DNA of 64,000 nucleotides from Melampsora larici-populina 98AG31 (lineage: Eukaryota; Basidiomycota; Pucciniomycetes; Pucciniales; Melampsoraceae): the NCBI RefSeq assembly GCF_000204055.1, contig NW_006768822.1, positions 1 through 64,000 on the forward strand, read 5' to 3'. Numbering within the stretch: position 1 is the first letter of the stretch; every line of letters begins with the position of its first letter. The notes below the pieces were generated by a model that saw nothing but the letters and a program-made list of their open reading frames with translations, was not told where the DNA came from and ran no database searches. The position numbers and the translations under genes were made by a program. Below are positions 23,404 to 37,000 of the stretch, in pieces.

Positions 23404-26400
23404 TACACTACCCCCGAGTGAAACTGGGAAAATGATAATTATTGTAGTTTGTCATCAAAAGATCTATCACTGCACACCTGAGCCATAAATTAACACCCAC
23501 ACTACATATGTGCAACAAGCTGAGTAAATTATTAGTTATCATGTACATACATGTCTGCTACGTTCCCTGCTCATCTGAAGAAGTAAATCACATGGGATGC
23601 AACATGTAACTTTTTCCGGTTTGACAAGACGGTCCTAAAATTGACTACATAGACTTCCATAACTACTCATGTAATACTCCAAAAGCCATTCAACATTAAA
23701 AGAAAGGGTGTTACATGAGGTTTAATCAATGGAATTACACCAAAACTATGAATCAGTGTATGTAGTCAATTTTTGGAATGCTTGTGTCAAACTGAAAAAA
23801 ATCCAGAAAGTATTACATATGAACCACTCATTCAGATGATCAGGGACCTGAGCAGACTTGTATGTACATGATAGCTAATAATTTACTGAGCTTGTTCCAC
23901 ATATGTAGTGTGGGTGTTATGGCTCAGGTGTGCAGCAACGCCACCGCCGCTCCGCCCGCGAAAGCGGGAGCGGAGCAGTAGCACAGCGCACGCCCCGCCC
24001 GCGCTACCTCTTTTTGCGTATAGCGCGTTTCACGCATCGCTATAGCTAGGGTGAAACCCGATGCAACATAGCGATTTACTGATCCGCCCTGTATAGCGAT
24101 AAACCGCTGTGCTATGACCCGTCACAGCGGCCCGGAGCGCTTAGCGACAGGGCGCCCCAGAGCGCCAGAGAGTGGCAGAGAGCGGGTCGTTTAGCTTGAT
24201 ACGAGTAACTAGATCACACACCCCACGGGCCATCAAGCCCGACAACCATCTCTTCCCCTATCCTTAACATGCCCTCCCACCCTCTCTTGAATACCCAATT
24301 CGACTATATACCAACATCACCTCATTGCTATCTCTCCAGTACTCAAATCAACTAATCAACATCACCTCATCGTTGGAAACTAGGAGCATCTTCCAAAGAT
24401 GCTACTGTTTCTAATGTTTCCAAGTCAATTGGATCCATCGGCTCCACCTATAAAAAGACCTGGACTTGAACGTAAGTAGTTTCTTTTTCTCCATCGATTA
24501 TCCATCATCGTATCTTCAGTTTCCACGTTCATTTACTACATCACTTATCCTTAATAATCTCCCTTATTTCCTTACACAAATAGATAACTTTAAAAAAACT
24601 ACTTGAATCGATCTCATCATGTCTCCATCTGTTCCCGATTCTAGAACTTATACCCAAACTACTCTTCAACTTGCACCTCCAGATACCACCGTTACATCTT
24701 CTACAACCTCTGCTCGATCACTTCGACCACGTAGCCCAGTACAGCCTCGCCCTGGATTTGTAATGCAGTCGCCCGACTCGCAACGCTCCCTCCAACTTCC
24801 TAGTGATGATGGTGATCATCCAAGTGGTATTGATGAAGAGGAAGCCTATGTAACCGAGGATGATCAATCTGTTGTATCAGGTTCACCCGGCTCTGATCCA
24901 TCTCCAGTTCGACCGAAGAAAAAAATTACCAAACTTACCAGCAAGAAGCGTTTGCCTGGAAAAGGTAAACGCAAAGGTTCTATCTCTCGCAATGTTTCGA
25001 ATTCTTCACAACCTCGTTCAGCCCCTGTGAAGAAGAAGAAAAAGTTTACCACGACTGTGCTTCAGGTATGTAGCCTCATCTCCCTTTTATCTTCCTTTAA
25101 ATTAACTATTTCTCTTTATCTTCATCTCTTTATTTATAATCCCGTCTTTCTTTTGCTAGGACTACGATGTCCCTGACGGTCTGGATGTTCATCAAGACTC
25201 TGACATCAAGGTCGTTGAGGCACCCGGAGTCCGACGTGCTCACCTAGGACAAGTTTCAAAACTGTTGTGTCACTACGAACCCCCAATTCATCTGAAAGGA
25301 GAGGTTAGTTATCTCAATTTTCATTTTTAATCTTATCTCCAGTGTTAGGCTGATCATCTGGATCAATCTATCAGACTGGGAATGATCCTCGTCAATATCG
25401 GTGTAAGTACTGTCGTGCGTACTTCGTCCGTGGTCGCCGCAGTTACTACAACCTGTACTTGCATCGAGACGGATCGAAGGATCGACCTGCGTGCCCAAAT
25501 CGACACCTTGCCATCCGAGATGGTCATGATCTCCCTCGAAGCTGGAAGCAGCAGCAAGATGACATTGCTCGAGTCGCCACTACCAACCCCAAGTCCACTC
25601 TCGACTCTTTCTTATCACAATCTTCCTTCAGTGTAGATTTACTCAACACGGTTCTCGTCATTTGGATCCTTCGACATGGCCTACCGTTTGCTCGATTCAA
25701 CGATCCACCACTCAGAGCGGCCTTTAAGTTGACCAATCGATCGGCTAACGTGCAAGGAACCACCTGGGCATCTGAGACCGCCAAGGGTATTTACAAGCAT
25801 CTTTCCTCTTCAGTGATTGATGCAATCAAGGTATGTCTTTTCAGTTTATATGATCATCTTCTCTTTAATTATCAACTTGCCAGCTAACATAATCAATAAC
25901 TTCTTTATTTTCCTGTTATAGTCAAACAAGGGCAAGTTCGGTTTGATATACGATGTATGGACAACCAAAGGTCGTCGTAAGGCATTTATCGGTGTCTCAG
26001 CTACCTATATTGACAATGACTGGAGGCTTCAAACGCAACACTTGACCCTGAAGTTGGTATCCTGGCATCATGCCGGTCGGCTCCTGGCTCAGCCTGTCGG
26101 AAGGTTCTTAATATCTAATGGGCTACATAAAAAGATAAGTCTTCTATTTCTATTTCTATTTTTCTTTTTCTTCTTTCATCTGTAGCTAACATGCTATATC
26201 TTTTTACATGCTAGCTCAGACGACAGATTCCGGCAGTTCGAACAACACAATGGCTCACGAGTTATCGGAAATGTTCCGAGAAGCTGATGACCCGGTCGAT
26301 TGGGACTCAACCGTCAATCAAGTCAAGTGCTACACCCATAAGATTGGGCTTGTAGTCAAGGCTGGCCTCAAATCGCTCGGAGTCCGCGCCGGTCACATCA

Positions 26401-27016
26401 AGCCGACTACACAACCTGGTGTTGTCTTACCCACCCCGACTTTAACGCTCAATGATGGTGAAGATGATCTTGGCTTCGATGATTCTGAAGATGACTTGGA
26501 CGACAACGATTCAACTCAAGGTGAAAGAGTAGGATGTTTGTTAGATGACAATCTATCTGATTGTGGGTCTGATGACGATGACGAGGAAGACCATCGTCTG
26601 AGCAATGTAGCCCGGGCTGTTCGCAAGGTATATATCTTTATCTCATATCCTGCTATCTCATCCTTTTGTTTTCTTCATCTATATTTCCAAAGAAATCATT
26701 ACTGACTTATCATTGTGTATCATAGGCAAAAAAATTTAACTCACTATGCACCCGAAGCTCTGCAAGACGTCAGGAGTTTCTTGCTAAGGCCAAACAGATG
26801 GACTACAAAGGGCGCTCGCCAATTGCTGGTTGGGGTGTTCGTTGGAATGTTGATTGTGATTATCTCAAACGATTGAGTGATGCTCGTGATGTAAGTCCCT
26901 TCTTATCTCTTCAATTTCCCTTAATTGACTTAGTTCTCTCAATCTGATCTACTGTAGGTCGTGGATGCGATCCTGCTCAGTGATCGAAAGATACGTTACT
27001 ATCAAAGCCTTTTCAT

Positions 27017-27359
27017 TCAAGATGTGCTCCGGACCCGGGTTCTGGCCGGATATCCGTCGGATGCTCCGTCGGATCCGGATGCCGGAAAGGCCTTCAAGAT
27101 TGTCCGGTGGCCGGGTAATCCGGCCGGTTCGGTATTCGGAATGAGGGGAGGGGAAAATAACGCCGGATATACACCAGGTACTCCGGCTATCCGGCGGAAA
27201 TCCGGCGTATCCAGTGTATCGGCTCGAGTGTCGGACAAGGGGTTTTTGGAAAAAAACCGATCGGATTTTATCCGATCGGTGCGGATAAAACAAAATATCC
27301 GTCGGTTTGGTCATTGGAATGGCCTGAAGCCGCCGGATACCGGCTGGAGCACATCTTGA
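27017..27359. mobile_element. hAT MITE, copy 2, inside the hAT transposase exon
   Basis: The TIRs are TCAAGATGTGCTCC at both ends. The perfect 8-base duplication CTTTTCAT lies at 27009-27016 and 27360-27367. Deleting the element and one duplication restores the exon reading SLFISADEWDSIELLV in phase, ending at a normal splice donor. It is 343 bases long, GC-rich, with CCGGATATCC/CGGATCCGG words, and belongs to the same family as 10267-10589. The host hAT has different termini, so it is not obviously the parent element. Confidence 0.93.
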
Positions 27360-28167
27360 CTTTTCATATCAGCTGATGAATGGGATTCAATCGAGCTTTT
27401 GGTCAAAGTTCTACAGGTTTGTAACTAATAATCCTTCTTTTATATTTTCTTCTTTTACTTACTCTCCCTATGCGTTTGTAGATTTTTCTGCATACCACTA
27501 AAAGAATGGAATGCAATTCGACAACTGGGTGTGTTTTGCTTGCCGAGTATTCGCGCATCATCTCCGAGGTCGACAAGTTGCAGAATGAGTTGGATGACTT
27601 GGAGTTGAAGTCAATGCTCAGTATCATGTGCAATAAGCTTGAGGGATATCAAGCTGAGGCAGCTGCTTGCGACGCAGTTGTCTTATCGACCATCCTGAAT
27701 CCTTGATTCCGACTACGATTCTTCGATCTCAATTACCCTGACGATTCTGCCCGAGCCAAAAGCCTTTTCAGAGCTGCTTTTGAAGAAGCATCAGATCAAT
27801 GGCCCGATGATCCTGTTGACAATCCTCCCTCGCCTCTTCCAAACTGTTTCGAGTACGATGTCTTTACCAAGAACACATCATCTCAGTCCGCCGCTGATAA
27901 ACGTAGAGAAGAATATGCAGAGTACATTGAGGGTGCTCACTTGACGGTCACTGGTCAGAACGAGCTCGATTGGTGGAAGGTGAGCTTTTTTCTTTAACTT
28001 GATTACTTTTGACATTTCTCTGAAGGTTTCCTTTGCTATTCATAGGAGCATGAAAACGATTTTCCAGTCCTCGCATCAATGGCTCGTGACTATCTCGCGT
28101 TGTCGGGCACATTGGCCCATGTGAGAGAACGTTCTCATCTGCATCGGATATTGCAGTACCCAGCCGG

Positions 28168-29795
28168 TGTAGAACTTATAACCCAACAAGGGTTATACAG
28201 AGCTGGAAGAGGATAATCTACTAATAAAATGACTAGTAGAAGTTGTCTAAGGACTGCTCTTCTAAAACAACACAATCAGAAAGAGCTCTGTTGTATTGAG
28301 TACTGATAAGGCACCAGAGAAATATAACTTCACACGTAATTTTAACTTCAAAAGCACACTTTGTATTACTATCAACACTGCTATAGTGTTATTCCCAATT
28401 GATAACTGAAAAAAAATAAGCAATATCTGATTGATATTATTCCCAATAAGTCTTTATGACTATAAAACTAAAGTAAATTTCTCTTTATAACTGTAATAAA
28501 GGGCGTATTTAAGTGAACAGGTACTATTAAAATAAGTTTATGATGATAAACAAAATAATAATGGCGTAAATGATAAAGAAAAAAAAAGGAACAACAGTCC
28601 CAAAACCCTCTCAAAGTATATATAACAATGTACTAGAACTTTTACAATGGTCAACAGCCTCAAAACCAATCAAATCCGCCCAAAATTCCCTAAAAACCCT
28701 ATGATGACGCAATGTAATGGTTTTGTTACTAATAAATGATGTAATTTTCACAGCTAAAAGTGATCAATGACGCAATAATATGATGTACAGCACTTCTTAT
28801 GATGAATACAGGTGATTTTTTCCTTGTAAACTAGCTGAAAACCAATTTTTGAGATTACGAATTTTTTCAGATGTGCTCCAATTTTTGATTACTAAAGTGC
28901 ATCTTGTAGCCCACGTGTTACTGATCATTTCTGACACCTACATGACCTACTTCTGATGAGTGATGAGTAAGATATTGAGTTGTGAAGTTAAGGTTGTTAG
29001 TGTTACATATGACTTGTGACTGTAAATTCGAGATTCACACCAATTCTTTATTTGCCTTATAACTTTTTACACACACCTCCGTTACTAATGATTTAAAGTT
29101 TGTACATTATGTAATCCACTCTTCTGCGTTGAATGAGCCACCTACCAACCTATTCTGACGTCATTTGACATATGTAATTAGCTGAAAACCTCCATTTTCC
29201 ACGAATTTCACCCATTTTCTTCACTTTTCACAGCTACTACTATCTTTTTCTTGCTCATGTAATATGACATCATCATCTATAGCCTTAAAAATCCCGGAAA
29301 ATCCTCTTGGCAACCTTAAATTCCATCACTACCACTATTACACAACCAAACTACACGTGTACCTCTTGTTTACCAACTTCAAAAAAGTGCTTTTTTCCTA
29401 ATAACTTCTGTTTCTACTTATCAACCTTGAAGATTAAAATTGTCATAGTATAATATAATGTTGTTCTTTCATATTCTAACCTCATAATACCCATAACTTT
29501 ATTTTTACTAACCTAAAAACCATTTTCCAACCTTTGTACCTATAATTTCGAATTTTTCTTATGTTTTTCTTTCTTTCTTTTTGTAATAAATTTGTAAGTA
29601 AACTATAATGATCTTAATATATAATGTGAAATAAAATGATGTAATGTTGACCTAATGACCAATACATAAGCCTACAAGAGCTTCAATTGATCAAAAACCT
29701 CCATTTTGAATTTTCTTTCCTGCTGAACCCTGCTAATAAACTGGTAAACTGGTAATTGTGAATTTTTTAATTGATCCCATAAATTGATCACCACA
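28168..29795 (-). repeat. 3' LTR of the Ty3 element
   Basis: It is 1628 bases long, collinear and nearly identical to 38499-40126. On the plus strand it starts TGTAGAACTTATAACCC and ends GATCACCACA. The antisense gene starts 98 bases beyond its right end. LTR sequence may therefore supply that gene's promoter; this is an inference. Confidence 0.95.
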
Positions 29796-29810
29796 TCCTC
29801 CTCTTCTTCC
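29796..29810 (-). other. Polypurine tract of the Ty3 element
   Basis: Read on the minus strand, GGAAGAAGAGGAGGA abuts the TGTGG start of the 3' LTR. This is where plus-strand DNA synthesis is primed in LTR retroelements. Confidence 0.85.
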
Positions 29811-29892
29811 AAACTGCCCCCAGTTTATCAATTAAACAATTCAATTAAACACTCCAAATCACTAAATTCTCGAATTTTCCTTTATTTCCAAT

Positions 29893-30793
29893 ATGGTCAA
29901 CACTGTTTCACCTTCTGTAGCTTCACCTTGTGTCCAATGCCGGATGGTAAACTCCTCCTGCCACTATCAAATCAATCCTGCTTGCCAAAGATGCCATAGT
30001 CTAGGAATAATATGCTGTAAGTCCAATTTCTTTCTTCTATTTCTTTATAATAAGTTTCAATGTTTTTATTTAATTCTTTTACTAATTTTTAATGTCTTTT
30101 CTTTATTTAATTTTAATAGCCTACCCCTCAGCGCCTTCATCCAATAATTCACCTGTACCTAATTCTCCTGCCAACAATTACCCTCCACCAAACACGCCTA
30201 ATACTCCTATCAGAATAAATTTCCTTAACCCTTATAATATTAATTTAAATAACACGCCTTCAGCACCTGATTCCCCTAATCCCTCTATTACTTCATCAAT
30301 TGAAACCAACTTTACTACATCTGATCCATTTTTTGAAAGATTATATGAACATAACCTGGCGTGGAAAACTGATTATATAACTTATCAGAATTGGCATTCT
30401 TGGAGGATCCTGGATGATACAATCAGACAATTTAAAGAAGCAGGCTTTGAAGTTCCAAACATAATTAATAATCATTATCATTTGTTGCGTGCACATTCTA
30501 TAGCTGAGTATGTTTCAAGAAGGGGTGAAGATGAGTGTTTGACTGTAGCAACTTTTATTCCATTCCTTAATCATGCTGAGCGTGCAAATGCTGCTATTTT
30601 ATCCCCCTACAGTACTCCTTCTACCAATCCTCCTAATACTGAACCTCCTCTAATTAATTATGTTAATAATAGTCCTCCTGTAATTCCCGCTGTAAATTCT
30701 CCTTATACTGATTATAATTATTCTGAATATACTCCTACTATTTATGAACTTCCAAGCTGGCTTGATCCACGCCTTTTCCCTTCTTCTCCTTAA
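29893..30793 (+). CDS. Antisense accessory gene with Zn(II)2Cys6-like cluster, 265 residues, two exons
   Basis: Exon 1 is 29893-30016 and exon 2 is 30120-30793, joined by a GTAAGT...AATAG intron in phase 1 (798 bases in total, one open frame). Exon 1 encodes six cysteines at about residues 13-41 spaced C-x2-C-x6-C-x7-C-x2-C-x6-C (CVQCRMVNSSC, then CQRCHSLGIIC). This is the exact spacing class of fungal Zn(II)2Cys6 DNA-binding domains. A Pro/Asn/Ser-rich linker follows, then an ordered segment (about 120-195: LAWKTDYITYQNWHSWRIL, HLLRAHSIAEYVSRRGEDE) and a Pro/Tyr-rich tail. The gene is convergent with pol and lies wholly inside the element. The lysine/arginine residues usual between the first cysteines are sparse, so DNA binding is a hypothesis. 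A role in regulating the element or the host is speculative. No homologue is known to me. Confidence 0.7.
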
Positions 30794-31032
30794 TTTTTTT
30801 TTTTTTTTGGTATCTTTTAACTTGTACATTTTTAATCTTCTTTTAAAATTTTAATATAATTATTATACTGATAACTAGTGAAACATATCCTTATTATTTT
30901 ATTTTTTTAAATCTTATCTTATATTTTTATTCTGGTCTTTTAATTCTTTTAATCTTTTATATATATTTTTATCTTTTGAAATTAATAATATTATTAGTGG
31001 TAATTTATACTTATAATTGCGCCTCTTCCTCT

Positions 31033-34000
31033 TCAATCCTCTTCTTCTGCTAATATTGCCACACCCCTAGGATAAAATCTTTTAACATGTTCAGCAGCAT
31101 ATTTTCGCAATAATTGAGTTCCATCTAACTCTTCTAGAATATAAGCACCTCCCATATGTTGTTCAACTACCTTATAAGGCCCATTCCATCTATTTTTAAA
31201 TAATTTTCCCCATTGAAATTCTAAACTTTTGTTATAAGTTAATACCAAAGTTCCCTTCTCTAATGGATTTCTTAATCTATGCGCATTTTTCTTGTCCCAA
31301 TATATAATTCCATCTACTCTTGCCTTCATCATCTTTTCATAAGCCTTCTTAATTAATTCTTCTCTTCCCAATAATTGTTCCATTCTTGCTTTTAATAAAT
31401 CTTCTCCAGTGTAAATAATATCCCAATCAATACCTAAAAATGTCCCAGCTTCCAAATCCACAGGTAAAATTGCTAGTTGATTAAATAACATCTCATAAGG
31501 AGATAATCCAGTGGTTCTTTTTGTGGAAATCCTGTCTGCAAATAATACTTGAGGTAGAAATGTTTCCCAAGAAGTCCCAGTCTCATCACTTAATTTTACC
31601 AAAGCTCCTTTAATATCCTTATGACCTCTTTCAACCATTCCTTCTGACTGTGGCCAATATGCCGTGGATTCCCCTAACTTTGATCCTGACATAGCAATTG
31701 CATCTCTAAATACCCCTTTAAATTCAGAACCTCCATCCACAGTAAAACATTTAACAGAACCATATCTCATTAACCATTCTTTAGTAATAAATTTGGCCAC
31801 TGCAGGTGCTGTTAACTTCTTTAAAGGTGCAGCTTCTACCCATCCAGTTAAATCATCTCTAGCTATTATAGCATAATTATAATTACCCGCCTTAATATGA
31901 ATTGCATCCAAGCTCACTCTTCCAAATAAAGTACTTTCACCAAGTTGCCCTTCCCATTCTTTTCTTCTNNNNNNNNNNNNNNNNNNNNNNNNNNNNNNNN
32001 NNNNNNNNNNNNNNNNNNNNNNNNNNNNNNNNNNNNNNNNNNNNNNNNNNNNNNNNNNNNNNNNNNNNNNNNNNNNNNNNNNNNNNNNNNNNNNNNNNNN
32101 NNNNNNNNNNNNNNNNNNNNNNNNNNNNNNNNNNNNNNNNNNNNNNNNNNNNNNNNNNNNNNNNNNNNNNNNNNNNNNNNNNNNNNNNNNNNNNNNNNNN
32201 NNNNNNNNNNNNNNNNNNNNNNNNNNNNNNNNNNNNNNNNNNNNNNNNNNNNNNNNNNNNNNNNNNNNNNNNNNNNNNNNNNNNNNNNNNNNNNNNNNNN
32301 NNNNNNNNNNNNNNNNNNNNNNNNNNNNNNNNNNNNNNNNNNNNNNNNNNNNNNNNNNNNNNNNNNNNNNNNNNNNNNNNNNNNNNNNNNNNNNNNNNNN
32401 NNNNNNNNNNNNNNNNNNNNNNNNNNNNNNNNNNNNNNNNNNNNNNNNNNNNNNNNNNNNNNNNNNNNNNNNNNNNNNNNNNNNNNNNNNNNNNNNNNNN
32501 NNNNNNNNNNNNNNNNNNNNNNNNNNNNNNNNNNNNNNNNNNNNNNNNNNNNNNNNNNNNNNNNNNNNNNNNNNNNNNNNNNNNNNNNNNNNNNNNNNNN
32601 NNNNNNNNNNNNNNNNNACTTCTTTAAAGGTGCAGCTTCTACCCATCCAGTTAAATCATCTCTAGCTATTATAGCATAATTATAATTACCCGCCTTAATA
32701 TGAATTGCATCCAAGCTCACTCTTCCAAATAAAGTACTTTCACCAGTTGCCCTTCCCATTTCTTTTTCTTTCTTTGAACTTTTCTTCTGACATATTTCAC
32801 ACGTCAATACCCAATCTCTAACAAATTCCTTCATTTCAGGCCACCAGAATCTTACCAAACATCTTTTATAAGTCTCCTCAATTCCTCTATGTCCTAATTC
32901 CTCATGTAATTTCTCTAAAACAAACCTTTGTCCTTCTAAATTTGAAACAACCAATCTTCCATAAGGTACTCCTCTTTTCTTCAATCTTTCATTTTCCACG
33001 TAATAAGAAGGAGCTCTATTCTTAAGCCTTTGAAACTCATCATCCAAGCATCCTTCAGGTCTTTTTAAAGTTGTTAAATACTCTTGTAAATACTTCCAAA
33101 CACCTTCTTGCGCCCAAATTGTTCCACTCTCTTCCTCCTCTTTTTCTGATGTTAAATCCTCATTCTGCAATTTAAAACTTTCATATACTTTAATATCTTT
33201 ATCCTCCTCATTAAAACTCTCAGCTGAATCTGAATCACTTCCACGCATTCTTCTTGATAATCCATCTGGCATTCCAAAGCTTTTAGCATGTTTATGAACT
33301 AAATCAAATGAAAATAATTGAATGAAAGCTACCCATCTTGTCATAGCAGCATTAGGTAAACTTGGCGTGTTAATCATCTGAATTAAAGCCTTTGCATCCA
33401 CTTGTAATTCAAAATGTTGACCCCATAACTTTGTTCTGAACTTTTTAAGAATCTTTGCCACGCCACATAGCTCTAATTTGGGTTGAGAATACCTTGATTC
33501 CACCTCAGTAAATACTTCTGATTCATAGAATACTGGCCTGACTTCCCCATTTCCATCCGCTTGCATTAATACTCCTCCAGCTGCTATATGACTTGAATCC
33601 ACGGCTAGAATAATTGGACTTGCTTCTTCATTATAATCCAAAGCTGATAATATTATATCTTCCCCAACAATCTTCTTCAATAAATTAAAAGCATCCTCAC
33701 ACTCTTGACTCCATATAAACTCCACTTTTAATCTTGTAAGCCTTCTTAAAGGTGCTGCCAAATGACCAAAATTAGGAATAAACATTCTTACATATATACA
33801 CGTGCCCAAAAATCCTAATACTTGAGTTTTATTTGTTGGAGTTGGCCAACTTTGAATCTTATTCTTCTTTTTAATTGATATACTCCTTCCTTTCTTGCTT
33901 ACAATATGTCCAACAATTTCCAAAGCAGGTACACACACAGCAAACTTCTTTCCAGACACAGTAAGTCCTGCTTCTTCAATCCTGAACAACATTCTTTCTA

Positions 34001-37000
34001 AAACCATGGCATATTCCCAAATAAATTTTCTTATACCATTATTTTCTTTTAATACTTCATTATAATAATCTGATTCAGGTCCTTTAATACCACCATCATC
34101 AATAAAAATTCCCACGTGTTGAGGAATTTCATCTTGCAATATCCACATCATCTGAGCTTGATATACAGCTACTGAATTAGTTGCTCCTTGAGGTAATCTA
34201 GTTAATTGTAATCTTCCCAAAGGGGTTTCAAAAGTTGTTAAAGGACGTGAAAATGCTGCTAATTCCCTTTCATCATAACCTCCCATTATATCACCAAGTC
34301 CATAACAAGCTCTTCCAGCAAAGGATTCCACGAAATCTTCAGGAGCAGGTGGTACCCCAGAGTCCTTAATTGTTACTCTATTTAATACTTGTAAATCATG
34401 TACTACCCTTAATTTTCCATCACCTTTAAGTACACAGAATACAGGACTAGTATAACTTGATGTGGATTGTTCATAAAGACCTGTTCTTATTCTTTGTCTA
34501 ACTAATTCAATGAAATCATTCCTTATTGCTACAGGTATAGGAATAGGTCTAATTTGCCAAGGCTCATGTTCCACCACGGGTATTGCATAAGGTTGTCCAT
34601 ATGAATGCTTCAATAATCCTCTTTCTTCCTCACAATAAGCTATTGCTGCTTCCCTTAATACCAATATTAATAAGAATAATTTCCATTCCTCCTCACTTAA
34701 CCATTCTGCAGGACCAAAGTTGCATTGCTTAAGCCTTTCCACCGTGGTTTTCTCAGTTTCTTTGAAGACTGGAGGATTTTTAATTAAAGGAGTAATATAA
34801 GGATCCCTTGATAAAGGTGGTCTTTGTAAAGGAAGATTTAAATACTGTGGCATTGGCGCATTTACAGGTTTAACCTTCTTATCTACAGTCTTATATTTGG
34901 TACTATAACTCCTTAAATCCTTGAGTTCACGCCCTCTCCCAAATATTTCTTGATCTTCCAAGCACATAATTAAGCTTAATTCATTTATTAAATCATAATC
35001 CACACTTTCCTTCTCAAATTGCAACCCAAATACTTCTTCTTCATCATCTTCATCTTCAACTATATCATAATCAATTCCTAAACATAAATCACGTGCTGCA
35101 TAACCTTGCCTTTCTTCAATTTCTACATTTAATTCCCTTTCCCAATTTCCTTTATCAGGTTCACATAACCTCACCTTCATCCATACTCCTCTATTATCTT
35201 TTAATGTCATCATTTCCCCTAAATCTTTCTTGAAATCCAATTGAACAGCATAATCAAATAAGAAAGATCTTCCCAATATTATTGGAGTTTGACTCTCCTC
35301 AGTTACGTAGAATTGAACCAAGCCTTCAATATTTCTACCCATTCTAACTTTCACTTTCTCAGCAATCCCACATAAAACAGTCTTCTGTCTGCCAATTCCT
35401 CTTACTGCTCCTTTAATATTAACCATAGTTTGAACAGGTAACAATTGCATAAACTTCTGAGGAATTATACTAATTTGAGATCCTGAATCAACCAATGCTT
35501 TCAATTTAATTTTACCAATTGTAATAGTAACATATCCCAAAGGCGTGGAATATAAAGGAGACTGAGGTAAATTAACTTCCAGAGATGAATTACTTTCAGA
35601 ATCAAATTCAAAGTCAGATAAAGCTGTACTATTAACTGCTGAAGCCATTGTTTCTTGATTCATATTTAATCTTCTCTTTGAAACCCACTTCTTAACTTCT
35701 TCAGATACCACAGGAGAAATGGCGCATAATTCCTTAACTTGAATATCAATAACACTCTTCATTAATTTCTGAACCACGTCTGTTACAACTCTTGGATTGT
35801 CTGCAAAGACTGGCCTTTCCAATTTATTCTTCTGTTCCCCGTGTCCTGACATTATATAAGAAGGTCTAATTGTTTTATTTGAACCTTCCTTAATGTTTCT
35901 ATTATCATCATCAGCATGAATTCTTCTTAAGCTTTCCTCCATTTCATTTATACCAGCTTCTTCAATATTATTTTCTATATCTAAATCCATACCATCATCA
36001 ATATCCTCAGCTTCTTCATTAATAGTAACCTTCTTCTTCTTCTTAGGTTCAGCTTGAGTTACAGTCTTTCCACTACGTGTATTTGCTGTAATATCATATA
36101 TTTTAGTTCCACCTCCTCCCAATAATTCATTCCCATTACTTCTTAATATTTCAGGCATCCTCCAATTCCCTTCAAGAATACCACAACTTGTTTTAAGCTC
36201 TTGAATTTTATCTTTCCCGTCATTTTTAGTAATAATAGCTGTAGGAGTTACAGGTGGTACTACAGGTGTATTAACATGTACAGCAGGAGTTGTTACACGC
36301 TGTTGTTGTATATTTTGACGTGTAGCATCATTGGCTTGCTGTTCAGAATATCTAATAACTTGCTGCCTGATTCCATCTTCTCCTTGCTTAAACATCCTTA
36401 CATTTCCTGAAGGTAAGAAGAAACCATCCATCCTATCTTGCAATAATCCAGCTTGCTTATCTTGAATTACCCATCTACATCTTCCTACAGTATGTCCTTC
36501 AGTATTACAATACACGCAAAAGACAGTACTTCCTTGATTTCCATTTGGAGGTGGTGGAGGTTGATAAGTATTTTGATTATTTGTATTTGGATTTTGAGGA
36601 TTATAAGGTCTATTAGCATTATTATTATTATAAGGCCTGCTGTAATTGGGCTGTTGTCCTTTATAATTCTGAGCTGGAAAATTACGCGGCTGATTATTAA
36701 AATTGTTATTATTATTATAAGGTTGATTAACTCTTTGATAATTTGACAGATTTTGTTGATGTTGAGCTCTAAAAGGTTCAGCTTGTTGATGGATTTGAGT
36801 TTGTAAAGAATTTGAAACAGGAAGATAAGGATGCAATGCATTTACAGGTGGTAATAATAATGGAGCCTGCACGTGATTTATATGTAAATTTCCCAAGTCA
36901 CTACATAAAACCTCCATTTGCTGCGTGGCTTTTGCTTGCATTCCTCCTATTTTAGCAACTTTATTACTAGTATCCTTTTGAATTACTTCACTTCTAACAC

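Noticed and set aside
26120..26215. A possible AT-AC (U12-type) intron after hAT exon 4, because the donor reads ATAAGT.
   Set aside because: The donor lacks the U12 ATATCCTT consensus and the acceptor is TAG. A mutated or deleted GT donor in a dead gene is simpler.
36453..36841. Open frames of 97 and 118 codons in the gag region, rich in Ile.
   Set aside because: They are shadows of the Asn/Gln-rich Gag-Pol frame on the minus strand.
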